The position numbers and the translations under genes were made by a program. The notes beneath the pieces were generated by a model that ran no database searches, was not told the origin of the DNA, and worked only from the letters and a program-made list of their open reading frames with translations. This document shows positions 44,881 to 57,157 of a stretch of 64,000 bases of DNA, one piece after another (position 1 is the stretch's first letter; each line of letters starts with the position of its first letter). Location of the stretch: the NCBI GenBank assembly GCA_016098155.1, contig JAAAJB010000053.1, positions 3,802-67,801 on the forward strand, written 5' to 3'. The DNA comes from Actinomortierella ambigua. Lineage: Eukaryota > Mortierellomycota > Mortierellomycetes > Mortierellales > Mortierellaceae.

Positions 44881-46787
44881 TTATACATTTTGCTCCGCAT
44901 TGCTATGGGCATTGGGTTTGGCAGTGGAAGCGCCGGTTGCAGCGGTTGGATATCCAACAGAACCACCGGAGGCCTGACTGGCGTTAAAGTCGAGTACTTT
45001 TTTGAGCAGCTTGTTTCTGGAACAAAGAGCAGAAGGTGAGTATTAATAAGACTGGAAAGCCGACTTACCATCGAGTCTTTTTTCGAAGAGAGTTGTGACA
45101 ACAACGACAACAACAACAACAAAAGGGGGCTTTCTTACCTAGCGCCAAAGCTAGCAAGGATCGCATCACAGTCGTCCAAATAATCGTCATTCAGGATCAG
45201 GTTCATTTGCTGCGTCTCATGATCCTGCTCCGTGTGAAAGCCGATCGCCGTCAGCACTACAGGCCTCGATACTGGTGATTCGCCTCCCATAAGATGACCG
45301 TCATCATCCACGCCTTCTGAACCGTGCCTCGCTGTCAGTGTTGCGCCATCGTCGCCGCGTTCGCTATCACCAGCACCACCGCCACGACGTGAGGCAGCCA
45401 TATGAGAGGAGTCCTCCATGAACTGTAGCTCATTCCCAGAGGCCATGTCATAATAGTACCCTGGCCGGCCTCGTTCCGGGTGTGGATCTGTTTCAACGCC
45501 TTCAATCACAAGCGTCCAGTCGCGATAAACTGGCTGAGAGGAAGTCACTGAGGAGGAGGAAGAGGAGGAGGAGGATGATGACGGTGGTGGTGGTGGACCG
45601 GGTTCGGTCATAGAAGAGGCTTCCTTGAGACTAGCCTGTCGGGACATGGAGCTCGTTCCTGCTGTTCCTGAAACCCCGCCGCTCGACCCACTGCTACTGA
45701 TCCCTCCACTACCACCGCTGCCAGCACTGGTACTGGTAGACAATTGGCCGCGCGCTGCTTTTGTTTGTCCCAAGATTGTCGAGCTCGCCAGGTTGTGATG
45801 AGCAATGGAAGATGACGAGGACGAGGAGGACTGGCCCTGCAAAAGAGTCGCGGTGGCCTGTGCGGATGCTGGAGGAGAAGGTGAGATTGCGCTGACACCC
45901 GACGTCGTTGCTGATGTTGTCCCACCACCACTATTACTATTACTACTACTACCACCACCACCTGATAATGAGGACGAAGATGCAGAAGCCTGGAGGGTCG
46001 ATGACGGCGTGTTTGGCGAAGGGACAGGGATGGCACGAATGTTGGTGATCTGAAACTCGGGGATGAACGAGTCAACGCCCGAGATCCGGCCTGTTGCTGG
46101 ATCGAGGTGTAGCGAGATGGTGCGAGCCTTGGGCAACTGCGACAGCAGGTTGCTAGCCTGTGGGTCGTCATCCGCAAATACATAATGCACCTGTGGGTGT
46201 ATCGTTCGCGTCTGGATCGCACCAGCAGCAGCAGCACCAGCAGCAGCAGGAGAGGAGGACGTCAATGAGGAGTCTGAAGAAACCGACGACGACAACGTGG
46301 CTTCGTGGTGCGAGGGAGAAGGGGAGGACGGCGTCGCCAAGGCGGCCATGGAAGAGGCGATTCGAGGTGGGATATCGTCTTGCTGAGCATGGTAATGCAA
46401 GTCTGACGAGGTCGAGGGGCGGCGATGGGATCCTGTCCCAGATGTTGTTGCAGCTGCAGCTGCAACTGCAAAAGTCGTGGTTGTTGTGGGCGCGCCTCGG
46501 GCCTTCAGCAGGGCATGGTCTCGTATCTCTTGGATGGAACTTGGCTTGTGAGCCTTGAGCACCACAAGAGGCAGAGACGGGGTTCGCGACGGTGGCGCGC
46601 CTGCGGTGGTCGGGGTTGTTGCTGGTAGGCCACTACTTGTTGCCATGGCTCCTGGCGTTTGCTGCGAGTGGGGAAGCGGCGAGGTGGTGTACTGCGGGCT
46701 GGACGTGGAGATGTGTGTAGGAGGGGGGGCACCCTCCCTGGCATCCAGGGTGCTCCTCCGTGACATTGGTCGAGATCCCATGCTCAT
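44881..46787 (-). CDS. Conserved-looking fungal protein, family not recognised
   Basis: Exons 45139-46787 and 44881-45016 join in phase 2 to 594 aa. I do not recognise the family. Long Ser/Thr/Pro/Ala low-complexity stretches separate ordered islands. One is near 199-240 (HYVFADDDPQASNLLSQLPK, then ISLHLDPATGRISGVDSFIP). A second, near 420-450, holds RDWTLVIEGVETDPHPERG and YYYDMASGNELQF. A third, near 510-560, holds TAIGFHTEQDHETQQMNLIL, NDDYLDDCDAILASFGAR and NKLLKKVLDFN. Acidic, aromatic-rich islands that cross the splice junction in frame support a real gene. The open frame extends upstream of 46787 but only from a non-ATG codon; the ATG at 46787 (MSMGSRPMSRR) is chosen. It is convergent with the RCC1-repeat gene, only 73 bases between stops, and divergent from ribosomal protein L9. 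Confidence 0.8.
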
Positions 46788-47702
46788 GGTAAGTAGGCGT
46801 GAAGAAGGGAATGAGGGGGGGTATGCGTGTCCAAAGACCAAGAAGAGAGTTCAGCAGACCACAACTCAGTGAGTTCAGTACATCGCGGGGCGTGTGCGAG
46901 AGTACCAGGGGCAAAAAAAAAAAAAAAAAAGTTGCTCATTACGGGGCGGGCTCCGCCAATAAAAGACTGCCTGTGCGCAAAAATTGAACCTCCTCTTAGA
47001 AACATCTCCTGGTGTGTACCCATAGTACAGTTGGATCCATCGAAGCATCCCGGCGTATCCAATCCATCCATCTATCCATCCGCCATATCTCAGCATGCAA
47101 CTGCCGTCAACACCGGGCTACCTCTCAACATACCAACAGGGCTATCGACAGGACGGAATTTCCCATCGTCAACCCCTCTGTTGCGGGAATTTACAACTCT
47201 AGCGAGGCGAGGAGCTTTCAAGGGCGACCAGTTTCGAGGGAGGAGGAGCTTTGCAGTATCTTTCTTTCTTTTGCAGCAACACCAGAGGTGCTACTCCTCA
47301 ACTCTTGACGGTGTACATACGGGCAGCAGAGGTGCTGATGTCGTTGTCTTCGTTTAACCCTCGCAAGATGCTTGCAAAGGTTGTTGGAGGCATGAATCGG
47401 TGCTTTGTTGCTCGTCTGGACTTTTGTCTTTTCAGCAGCCTCTCAACAGCTACCGGCTGCCAAGATGTCAATATGCGTGCGTTGTGCGAGCAGGGATAGT
47501 GGCACCAGCTTTTTTTCTTTCGACATCCAACTTCCAGGAACATCAACTCTTTGGATCGACTCGTTGCCACCAATTTCTATCACTTTCCCCAAAAGGAGGA
47601 CACTAGCTCCCCAATGGTGTCATGATATCTAACCAAAATTTTCCACGCTTGTCTTCACGTTTCTTTTCTTTCCAACGTGGCGAACAAACAACAGGACCGA
47701 CA
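46788..47702. promoter_or_regulatory. Divergent intergenic region upstream of RPL9
   Basis: 915 bases between the unknown 594-aa gene and RPL9. A pyrimidine tract ending in CAACAG at 47694 just before the L9 ATG looks like a 3' splice site. A 5'-UTR intron is therefore possible, as is common in fungal ribosomal protein genes. No coding segment is supported. Confidence 0.45.
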
Positions 47703-48275
47703 ATGAAGGACATTTACAAGGAAGAGATTCTCAACGTTCCCGCTGATGTCAAGGTTGACGTCAAGGCTCGCCTGGTCACCGTCACCGGTCCCCGTGGTAC
47801 CATCACCAAGAACTTCCGTCACGTCGAGATGGACATTGTCAAGATGTCGTCTGACCGCATCAAGCTGTCCGTCTGGCACGGCAAGCGCAAGCACGTTGCT
47901 TGCCTCCGCACCATCCGCTCGCTGATCCACAACATGATCGTCGGTGTCACCAAGGGTTACGAGTACAAGATGCGTTTCGTCTATGCTCACTTTCCCATCA
48001 ACGTTATCATCGCTGACGACGCCAAGGCCGTCGAGATCCGTAACTTCTTGGGTGAGAAGCTGGTCCGCAAGGTCCCCATGTTGGAGGGTGTCACCATCGT
48101 CCACTCCAAGGACCAGAAGGATGAGGTCGTCCTGACCGGTAACGATCTGGACAACGTCTCCCAGTCCGCTGCCAACATCCAGCAGGCTACCCGTGTCCGC
48201 AACAAGGATATCCGTAAGTTCTTGGACGGTATCTACGTTTCGCAGAAGGGTACGCTCAAGGCCGCTGACGAGTAA
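47703..48275 (+). CDS. RPL9: 60S ribosomal protein L9 (uL6)
   Basis: A single uninterrupted coding exon of 190 aa, the normal length of eukaryotic L9. Characteristic segments are RLVTVTGPRGTITKNFRHV, KRKHVACLRTIRSLIHNMI, GVTKGYEYKMRFVYAHFPIN, RNFLGEKLVRKVPM and QATRVRNKDIRKFLDGIYVS. The protein sits on the 60S subunit near the GTPase-associated centre. Codon use is extremely biased toward C-ending codons (GTC, ACC, CTG, AAG), as expected of one of the most highly expressed genes. It is a useful internal standard for codon preference. An in-frame upstream ATG at 47622 is not used by homology. Confidence 0.98.
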   Translation: MKDIYKEEILNVPADVKVDVKARLVTVTGPRGTITKNFRHVEMDIVKMSSDRIKLSVWHGKRKHVACLRTIRSLIHNMIVGVTKGYEYKMRFVYAHFPINVIIADDAKAVEIRNFLGEKLVRKVPMLEGVTIVHSKDQKDEVVLTGNDLDNVSQSAANIQQATRVRNKDIRKFLDGIYVSQKGTLKAADE

Positions 48276-49041
48276 AGAAATGGTGGTCCCATTTTCTTCC
48301 TTCCTCTCCCACAAGCCAAGCCAGAATGTTTTTCTTTCCAACCTTTTTTGTCGCACCTTGCATTTGGTCTTTTCTGTTTTTTTTGTAAGAGTCCATTCCA
48401 TATTTCACTCTTAATAAATCGCATCGTCTAGCGGTCCCTTCGCTAGGCAATCTGCGACAATCGGGAAGGAAACCAAAAAAAACTTCCTAAAAAAAACATA
48501 AATCCTCAGGCACAGAAGGGACGCCTACTCACCTCAATGAAGGTGGATGATGTGATTTTTTTTTGTTGGCCAATGGAAGTCTACAGTAGTAGAGTAGGCG
48601 TTCCCTTTGAGATTCGCGGGTATGAGTACAGGTAGTTGTACTAGCTGTGCAATGTAGTAGTGTAAGTAGCAAGATTGTCAGTGCGAAAACTCCGAGAAAG
48701 GTACAGTTTCTATCGTTGCCACCAACTTTCAAATATCTCAAATAAAAAAACAGAATAAGCCACATTTCGAATGACTGCCACTTGCTCATTTTTTTTGTTA
48801 TTGTTGCTGGAGGTGGGGCGGGGGCCGCTGGAGACCACCGACAAAAAAGACGAGAGTTACATTGCCTCTACCCTTTTTTTTTTGTCGTCGACTCATTAGC
48901 ATTGTCTCCATTCCAGACTTCGTTATACCCGACCATTCGAAGGACAGGAAGAGCGAGAGAGCAGTTTGCCTAGGAAGCACACCTTCACCTCAGTCTATTC
49001 AACAACACTTTATTTTTTTTTTCTTTGTGGACCTTTTAAAC
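48276..49041. other. Intergenic between RPL9 and RPA43
   Basis: 766 bases with the RPL9 3' UTR at the left and a T-rich leader before RPA43 at the right. No gene recognised. Confidence 0.55.
48413..48418 (+). terminator. AATAAA polyadenylation hexamer of RPL9
   Basis: Hexamer 138 bases downstream of the RPL9 stop, preceded by T-rich sequence. Confidence 0.55.
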
Positions 49042-50479
49042 ATGCCTGGCGAGAGCACCACTGGACCCTTCTTCGAGGTGACCTCCAAGTTATACATTCA
49101 CCTGCCACCATGCTTTGCTAACAAGCCTACTGAGGGCATCCAGGAGCAGCTCAACGGCTTTTTGATGAGGTATGATCAGCTCCTATGGTGGAGAACATCT
49201 CGAGTCTACAGATGGACACCCTCAATTGCTCTGAGTACGGACGGCTTCTGGGAGCACTGGACACTACCAGATGCATGTTTCCAGTTTTTCTCCTGGGGGA
49301 CTTTATACCTTGCAGCTGCTTTGAAGGAGTTCTCTTCACTGATCCAGCATGAAGCTCTGGGTTCCATCTCCCTCGCTCAGCATGCTTCATGAATGGTATC
49401 GGTTTCCCATTCAGATCTATTTGACTAATACCATTCTTATCCTTCTCGGATCAATTGCTTTTCTGAAAAGATATGTTCCCCAGGTGGATGGTGTTGTTCT
49501 GGCTCACTCGGATCTCGAGCTCCTCGAGGATGCGGGCAGGATCATCAACGACTCACCCTACTGCCATTTCTGGGTCTCTGTCAAGTTGCTGATCTGGCGC
49601 CCACGCAAGGGTAGCATTCTCTGTAAGTGGAATAGAAATTGAGGACTAAAAAGGGCGTAGTTTGGATCTTTGAACTTTACAAACTAATCATCTGTCCATT
49701 TTACGCAAACACGCACTCAATTAAAAAAAAATAGCTGGAACAATCAACCTCCAGTCTCCTGATCATATCGGTTTGCTGCTGTATGGCACGTTCAACGCCT
49801 CGATCCCGTCGGAGCATATTCCCAAGGACAAGTACGAGTTCAACGCGACTAGCAGTCATAAGAAGCGCAAGGCACCCACGGACAACGAAAGCGACGATGG
49901 CATGAATGGCATTAATGGCTTCATGAACGGCGAGTGGGTCATCAAATCGACAGGCGAGAGCATTGGAGATGAAGGTGTTGTTGAGTTTGAGGTCACAGAG
50001 TAAGTACCTTTTTGGACTAGTGGTTGACATATGTTGTGGTGAGAAATGTCTGATTTTGGTTAGGTGGAAAAAAAAAAAAAAAGAAAGGCGACGCTTACAC
50101 AACTTTATATTTTTCTGAAATGTCTAGTTTGATTCGAACAAACGAGATGCTGACAGTGACGGGATCACTGAAGAACGTGCCTGTGATGCAGCGCCGACCT
50201 TCGGTCATGACCCCTGTCCTGGCCGGACTGCCCAAGGTCCAGGGCACCAAGGCATTAAACCCTGTGGAAGAGGGCGAGAATGACGAGGAAGAGAAGACAG
50301 CAGGAGCAGCACATGCAGGCGTCAAGCGGAGCGCTCAGGAGGAGACAGAGTCTTCAGCACCATCAGCAAAAGACGAGCATCACGAGACGAAGAGGATAAA
50401 GAAGGAAAAGACCGAGAAGAAGGAGAAGAAAGAGAAGAAAGAAAAGAAGGAGAAGAAGCATAAGACAAGCAAGGAATAA
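49042..50479 (+). CDS. RPA43: RNA polymerase I subunit RPA43
   Basis: Exons 49042-49169, 49471-49622, 49735-49999 and 50128-50479 give 298 aa. The N-terminal part (YIHLPPCFANKPTEGIQEQL, then YVPQVDGVVLAHSDLELLE) corresponds to the Rpb7/Rpa43 tip domain. The OB region begins near LLIWRPRKGSILSGTINLQS and DHIGLLLYGTFNASIP. These are diagnostic blocks of RPA43, the stalk subunit that recruits Pol I initiation factor Rrn3 for rRNA transcription. A nuclear-localisation-like KKRK interrupts the OB region in an Asn/Asp-rich loop. The C-terminus is a Glu-rich then purely Lys/Glu tail (EKKEKKEKK repeats). It neighbours RPL9, with no evidence of shared control. Confidence 0.92.
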
Positions 50480-51076
50480 TCTCTCCGTACCTCCACACAG
50501 TGTAGCATTATCGACACGCACAAGGAAAAAAAAATACATGCATTCTATCACTTCATTCAAAGCACCATTGTCACCTCCAGGCTTATCATGGGCTTGAGAT
50601 CCATCAAAAAAAAAAAAAAAAAAAAAATAAGAGCATGCCAAGATTAGCATTTGCACTTGAACGGGGCCTGAGAAACTTCACGGCGTGCTTCAACTGTTCA
50701 TGTGTGTTTGGAGGGAGAGCTGAGAAATCCTTACGGTGGAATGAACCGACAGCGCGTGAGAGGATCCAGTCTGCGCAAGCAGGAGTGTAAAATGGCTCAG
50801 GTCCAACCACCCTTTAATTGTCAGAAATGCAGTGCAGAGCTATTGTCCGACTCAGCAGGCACGAAAGTTGTGCTAGCAATTTCGGGCGCAGAACAGAGAA
50901 CGAAGGCTTGGAGGTGACAGACGTGGAGAAGGGCTCAACGAACCACCTCACAACTACCAAATGCTCGATGTATCTTTCGTGAATGCTACTTTTTTTTTTA
51001 ATCATACAAGAAATGCAACAAATAACTAGGCGTAAAACCTCTAACATACAAACAAGAAACCTCTCCTGGATGCTCT
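50480..51076. other. Convergent spacer between RPA43 and ABCC transporter
   Basis: 597 bases with a 20-plus-base A run near 50605-50628 and no supported gene. Confidence 0.55.
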
Positions 51077-54000
51077 CTAAAGACCCTGGAGCGACTGCAG
51101 CCGTTTCTTCTCCGTCTCAGCTGCCATCTCGACAAGCAACTCATACTCGCCTGAGCGCTGACACATGCCTTTGAAGATGCCGCCCTCATCTCTCAACAGG
51201 TTCATCGGTGTGTCGTACTGAGCCACCTGGCCATGGTCGAGGACTAGGACCTTATCGTAATCGCAAATCGTCCGCAGGCGATGTGCAATTGTCAGCAGTG
51301 TTGCGTTCTTAAACTCTTCACGGATCGTGGCTTGGATGCGAGCATCTGTAGGTAATGTATGACAGTCAAGGATAAAGAGGGTGAGTTACCTAGAAAATCG
51401 CTTCAAACGAGACATGTCTCCTTTTTTTTTTTTTTTAGGAAAGGGGCGCAGAGGTGTCAACAATTTACCTGTAGAGCTGTCGACCGAGGCGGTTGCCTCA
51501 TCCAAAATCAAAATAGACGATTGCTTCAACAAGGCGCGCGCCAGCGAGATGAGCTGGCGCTGGCCTTGCGAAAAGTTGTTGCCGTTCTCGTGCACTTCGA
51601 CATCCAGGTTGCCGATCGGGTTCGGACCCGAGCCATCCTCGCTCACCAAATGGGCTCGCTTCAGTGCTGCCCACAGTTCATTGTCGGTGTGCTCCCCAAA
51701 GGGATCCAAGTTTGACCGGATGGTGCCCATGAACAAGACTGGGTCCTGAGGAATGATGGTCAACGAGGATCGCAAGTCGTGCAGCCCCAGAGACGAGATG
51801 TCCAATCCATCAATCGTAATCTTGCCTCCCGATAGCTCCATGAACCGGAAGAACGCCACTGCCAACGTCGACTTGCCTGCGCCCGTTCTTCCAACGATAC
51901 CAATCTTCTCCCGAGGCTTGACATGGAAGCTGACGTCGCGAATCACTGGTGGGTCGTCCGGCGAGTACTGCATCACCAAGTTTTCGACCGTGATCTCGCC
52001 GTTGTGAGGCCAGCCCGGTGGTGGGCGCCGGCCTTCGACTGTTGCTGGTGGCTCCTGGGGCAAATCCGTATACTCGCGGATACGCTCCACAGAGTTCATG
52101 TTCATCTCAATCTCAGAGTACAGGCGCACCAGCCACAGAATATGGTCCGTGAACATGAGCGAGTACGACAACGACAAACCCGCCGTGCCGGCATCCAGCG
52201 ACGGGTTGAGGATGATGAACAGACCGGCAAAGAATGTCACAAAGGCACTCAACAGATCGACGCGGACCGACAACCACCGGTTGCACACCCACAGGTAGAA
52301 GAAGGGTCGGTTGTGCTCGTCCATCAGCTCCAGATTCTCGTAGATGAACCGCTTCTCTTGCCCAAAGGCACGGATCGTGCTCACGCCGCTCAGCGATTCG
52401 CCAAAGTGGCTGAACACGGGCGACTTTGTGACCGACTCGATGCGCTTGAGCTCACGCGACGTGCGCAGATACAAGCCGGCCATCAGGTAAAACATAATCG
52501 CAATGAAGAACGCCGCAAACAAAAACTTGGGGGTCACGTACGAGATCACAGCAATGTTCGTGATGATGCCCAAAAGGTCAAACATCAAGCTCGACGCAAC
52601 GGGCGCTGTCTCCTGATCGACCGTCTCCATGTCCTTGGTGAATCGGTTCATGATGCGACCAACAGGTGTCGTGTCAAAGAATCGGATGGGAGCACCCAAG
52701 ATGTTGGCCAACAGTCGACGATGGATCTTACGAGACGCAGCCACAGAGCCACCCCATTGGATATACTGGCGAACCATGACCGTGAGGATATACATGACAG
52801 ACAACAGTGCATAAACACCCAGGTAGTAGCTCAAGCGATCGTTCCCCTCATTGCCGGCAGGCTGCTTCGAGGATCCACCACCCAAGGCTGCAAAGCCCAA
52901 CTCCTCCGAAGGCATGTATCCCAACGTCGAGATGGGGCTTACAGGCTGACGGATATCAAAAATCTCCTGGCGACAGATACGGCTGATACGCTCGCCCAGC
53001 GTGTACTGGAGCACCTCGCTCTGGCAGCTGAAGGCAAGGATCAAATTGGTCACATTGGCAGCCATGTCCTTTGCCGAGGTCGAGACATCTGCAAACGAGG
53101 TGGCCATCATGTATGACTGGTCGCCATCGCTACCAGCCTTGTCGCCAGTCGAAGAGGCCCAGAAACGCAACCAGGCATCCGAGGCCACATGGAACACCTG
53201 CATCATGATAAAGGAAAACATCAAGAAGACCCAGAAGGGAATGCCGCCCATGGATCCAAAATAGTACTGGTAGATCCTCCACGAGATGGATCCCTCTGCC
53301 TTGTGCTCTTCCTCGATCAGCTTCTTGACCTGCTTGTCATCGGCCTGCTTCGCTGGCATATCGTCGCCCTCAGAATACACAGATCCCGATCGCTTGGTCG
53401 ACTTGCTCTTGGCAGCAGCAGCAGTGCTAGACGACGATCCATTCTCATCCTCCGCTTCCTCGATGGTCGGCTCATGATGTTCCTCTTCCTCAAAGGCATG
53501 CTCCTCATTGGCAATTTCCTCGCCAAGCTCGTTGGAGGCCAAAACATCCGAAGGCGAACCCTGGGCAACAACGTTGCCGTTCTTGAGCACCACAACATGA
53601 GCAGCGCCACGCAACGTGAGCGAGACCGCATGGGTGACCAGGATACGGGTACGACCTTGCATCAGAGGTCCCATCAAACACTTGGCAAAGAGCCACTTGG
53701 CCGTATGCGCATCGACAGCTGACAGGCAGTCGTCCATGAGAATGTGGCCGGCACGGGAATAGATGGCACGGGCCAGTGCGATGCGCTGCTTTTGTCCTCC
53801 CGAGAGCGTGATGCCACGCTCACCAATCTCGGTCTGATCGCCAAACTCAAGAATCTCAAAGTCACGGGTCAAGGCGCACATCTCCACCACTTGGTCGTAT
53901 CGGCGCTGTTCAAAGGGCGAGCCAAAAAGAATGTTGTTGCGAATGGTGTTGTTCTGGAGCCAAGCCTGCTGGGCTACATACGCCACACCATTGGTAAGAT

Positions 54001-57000
54001 CGGTAACGGGGTTGATCACATGCGAGTCGCGGCGAGGCAGGAACGCCTGGCCCTGGATAGCATTGATCTCACCAAGGAGCGACAGCAACATTGTTGTCTT
54101 GCCGCTTCCGGTCGGGCCAGCAATCACAGACAACTCACCGACAGGGAACTCAAGATTGAGGTCCTTGAGCTCAAAGTGATGTCCCAAGGGTGTGCTGCCT
54201 GCGTCTGCCGCCGCATCTGCCGTCGCCTGCTCGCTCTTACTGGCATACGAAAAGGTGGCATTCTTGAATCCAATAATGGGATCGCTTGGCAGGGTCTTGC
54301 GAGGCTTGCTCTTGGTGTAAAGCTCCACTTCCTCCTCATCCAAAAATCGGTCGATACGTCCCGATGACACGCGTGCACGAAGACAAACCGACAACACCTC
54401 AGGGAAAGCATCCATAGGCTGTCGCAGAACGTTGATCAATCTATGCAAATTAAAGGGGAGCAAAATTAAAACAAACAAACAAACAAACAAAATTGTTAGA
54501 GACTTGGGAAGCACAAATGGAAAACAAGACAAGGCGGAGCAAATTAAAAATTCATAATACACAGAAAAGCTTCACTTACGCAATAGCTGGGAAGGCAACC
54601 TCGGCGGTAAGAACGTTTCCAAACACTCGGGTATACATGAAAAAGGTTGTAACAGTAACGATGACGGGTGTGGCAAACCAAAGGCCGGCACCAAAGACCC
54701 ACAGGAAGTATCGGCCCCACAGAAAAGCCAGCTCCTTCTCACGAGCCTCGTCAATCTTTTTGTAAAAATTGCGCTCCCATGAGAAGAACTTGACAACACG
54801 GATTGCTTGAAGCAATTCGTTGGTCATCTCTGAGCGGGTATCCATTGCCTTCATGAGCTTTTCTTGAACTTTTTGGTATTGCTGAGTGAACCAAATATTG
54901 AGAGGAATGCAGGCGATCATCGATCCAATGGCACCGATGGTGGCGGCACCGACTACGCGGTACAAGAAGCCGATGGCTAGGAGAACCATCAAAGGCAGCA
55001 CGTAAAGATCCTGGAGGTAGGCACTGGCGCCTGAAATTTCGGACGTATCCTAAAAATAAAGAAAGGTAAAGAAAAGACCGAGTCAGAGACAATGTAATGA
55101 ACAGAACTCATACTTCAAGTGGTGCAATCATATGTTGTCGCTGCTTACGTTGGAGATCATGTTGTTAATGGCACCATTGGAGAACATGCCCTCCTCGTCC
55201 TCATTATCCGAACTGTCGCCATCCTTGTCCTTCTTGTCTGCATCAGTGCCCTTGTTTGTCTGACCAGCACGATCTTTGCGACGAAGAGCCTTGGCGTAAA
55301 TTTCACCGACGATGATCGAACGCAGATGGATCGAAATACGACGGCCCAGCCAGAGCATCTGGGACTGAGCAATGGTGAACAGGATCATACCAAACAAAGT
55401 ACTAACGACATAGAAATATCCCCATTCGATAGAGTACTTGTCACGGTTGGAAACAAAATGCAGGATGCGCTCCAAACCGTAGGGTCCAACAAAGTGAAGG
55501 GCACCCCAGGCAATGGCCCACATGATCTGGATGGCGAGAGGGCGCTTAAAGTTGATGAAGAGCCGCATCAAGAACCCGTGGTTCTTTCGCGTAGCCAAAA
55601 TAGCCTGTCGGAAGTGATGGATGACAGCGGACGAATAATCGCTTAGCTTGAAGTCCCATACATCTTCTCTTTTGATAGGGCTCTTGAATCCCTGGCGGAT
55701 GAGCGGGTCAGCCCAGGAGAAGAATGCAAGGTCGACAACAGACGCGTGCGACTCGGGGCAGGGGACACGCTTGCCGGGCTGGCTCTGAACAGGCTTGCCA
55801 GACTGCGACGAGGTGAGTGCCATGATCGACAGAAAGACGGCATTGGCAAAGTATGCCACAGCGAGTACAAACTCTGTTTGCGAGGTCCTGTGGAGCACCT
55901 GAGATCTGAGGCGGAAGAAGGCAATGGGCAGGTTGAGCAGGAAGAAAACCGCAAAGTGGGCGCTGAGCGATACCAGGGGATTATGTGGACGGAAAAGATG
56001 GGCGACCGTCAGCACCGAAATGTAGACCTAAGGTTTTGGTAAGGAAAATCAGGGTGGCGACGTTGTACAGCCATGATTTCCAAATGGTTAACAAAATAAG
56101 TAACGAACGACCGACTCATGGAAACTTTAACATGAAATCGCTTTCCAAACCAAATCGGAGAGAAAAAGACGCAAGCAAAAGTGAAAAAAAGGGTACATGG
56201 AGGGAAAGGGGAGGGGTCGTTCTTACCCAGGTGCACAGCGAGATCAGGGGCGCAAGGAAAAGATAGGTCGAGTGATCAGTACCCCACCGGACGACCAGCC
56301 ATGCAATAGAGATGCCTAGAGCAATGAAGGAGCCGATGACCTTGAGCACATCGCGGCGAGAGATCCGGCGGCCGCTAGCGGCGTACAGAACCGGGTCAGA
56401 TTGATAGATGGGATCCTCATTGAGATCGTCGTCCAGGTCAGCCTCTGCTGAGGGCATGTCTGGATGACTGAGGATAGGCATGTACTGCGACTGGTGCCCC
56501 GCATTGTTGCGCCGAATATAGTGATACGTCGCCGAGCCAGCAAGAATAAGCAGCGACAGCAATACTAACACCAAGGGTGCGCCTGCATCGAGCACTCTGC
56601 AGATGAAAGAGCCCAAGTGGAAAAGGAAATATTGGTCAGAATAGCTAGTAGGACAAAACAAGTGTGGACACCACTCTGTTCCTTTGTCGAGTTTACAAGC
56701 TCGGTGTAAACACAAGCCGCGAACAGACTCTTTCGCCACAGAGATTAAATGCGTAGCACGCTCGTCAGGGAAAGCTGGATACAACAAACTGGTTGACCTC
56801 CTCCACCAATGCTCGTCATTGCCTGCCATTACTGTGCTCCTCTTTTCTCATGAATGCAAAGCACAACACCGAAAAACAAAAGGGAGGGAAAAGGAGGGGG
56901 GGGACTTACCCTTGATGGAAGCATGGAGTAAAGTCGTCACCTTCCCATGGGCCCTATTCATTTCGTAGGAATAGCAATGCATGAAGTAGGTTGGTTTAGC

Positions 57001-57157
57001 AGCTGCATGAATAACGGTGAGGTCGCAGTTGGTGGAGGGTGAGGAGCAATGCCTGATCAGCCAGCCAGCTTCATTTTTTTTTTTGACAGGTGAAGGGAGT
57101 GGTGTCGACAGGTACCTCGGAGGTGTCGTTCCCACAGAACGGGCGCAACTGTTCCAT
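51077..57157 (-). CDS. ABC transporter, subfamily C (MRP type, with TMD0)
   Basis: Seven minus-strand exons: 57116-57157, 56910-56953, 56227-56596, 55149-56027, 54580-55049, 51478-54440 and 51077-51345. They total 1678 aa. The start [14 protein letters not shown] splices to [15 protein letters not shown], the classic extracellular N-terminus of MRP proteins, followed by the five-helix TMD0. NBD1 has Walker [10 protein letters not shown] (about 710), signature LSGGQKQR (about 814) and a Walker B ending in Asp-Asp ([10 protein letters not shown]). NBD2 has Walker [10 protein letters not shown] (about 1449), signature FSQGQRQ (about 1555) and a catalytic Glu in [20 protein letters not shown] proteins export or sequester glutathione conjugates and other organic anions at the plasma membrane or vacuole. 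The inter-domain linker ([15 protein letters not shown] and so on) is acidic and Ser-rich. Substrate and membrane are not determined. Confidence 0.95.

Noticed and set aside
47655..48401. 248-codon minus-strand frame opposite RPL9
   Set aside because: Typical antisense frame of a highly biased ribosomal protein gene.
51923..53116. 397-codon plus-strand frame across the ABCC transporter
   Set aside because: Antisense of the ABCC membrane and NBD2 region; His/Arg/Gln-rich shadow without motifs.
56116..56829. Minus-strand ATG at 56829 as the ABCC start
   Set aside because: The region upstream of 56596 in that frame is intron-like; the two small exons at 57116-57157 and 56910-56953 give the conserved MRP N-terminus in phase.
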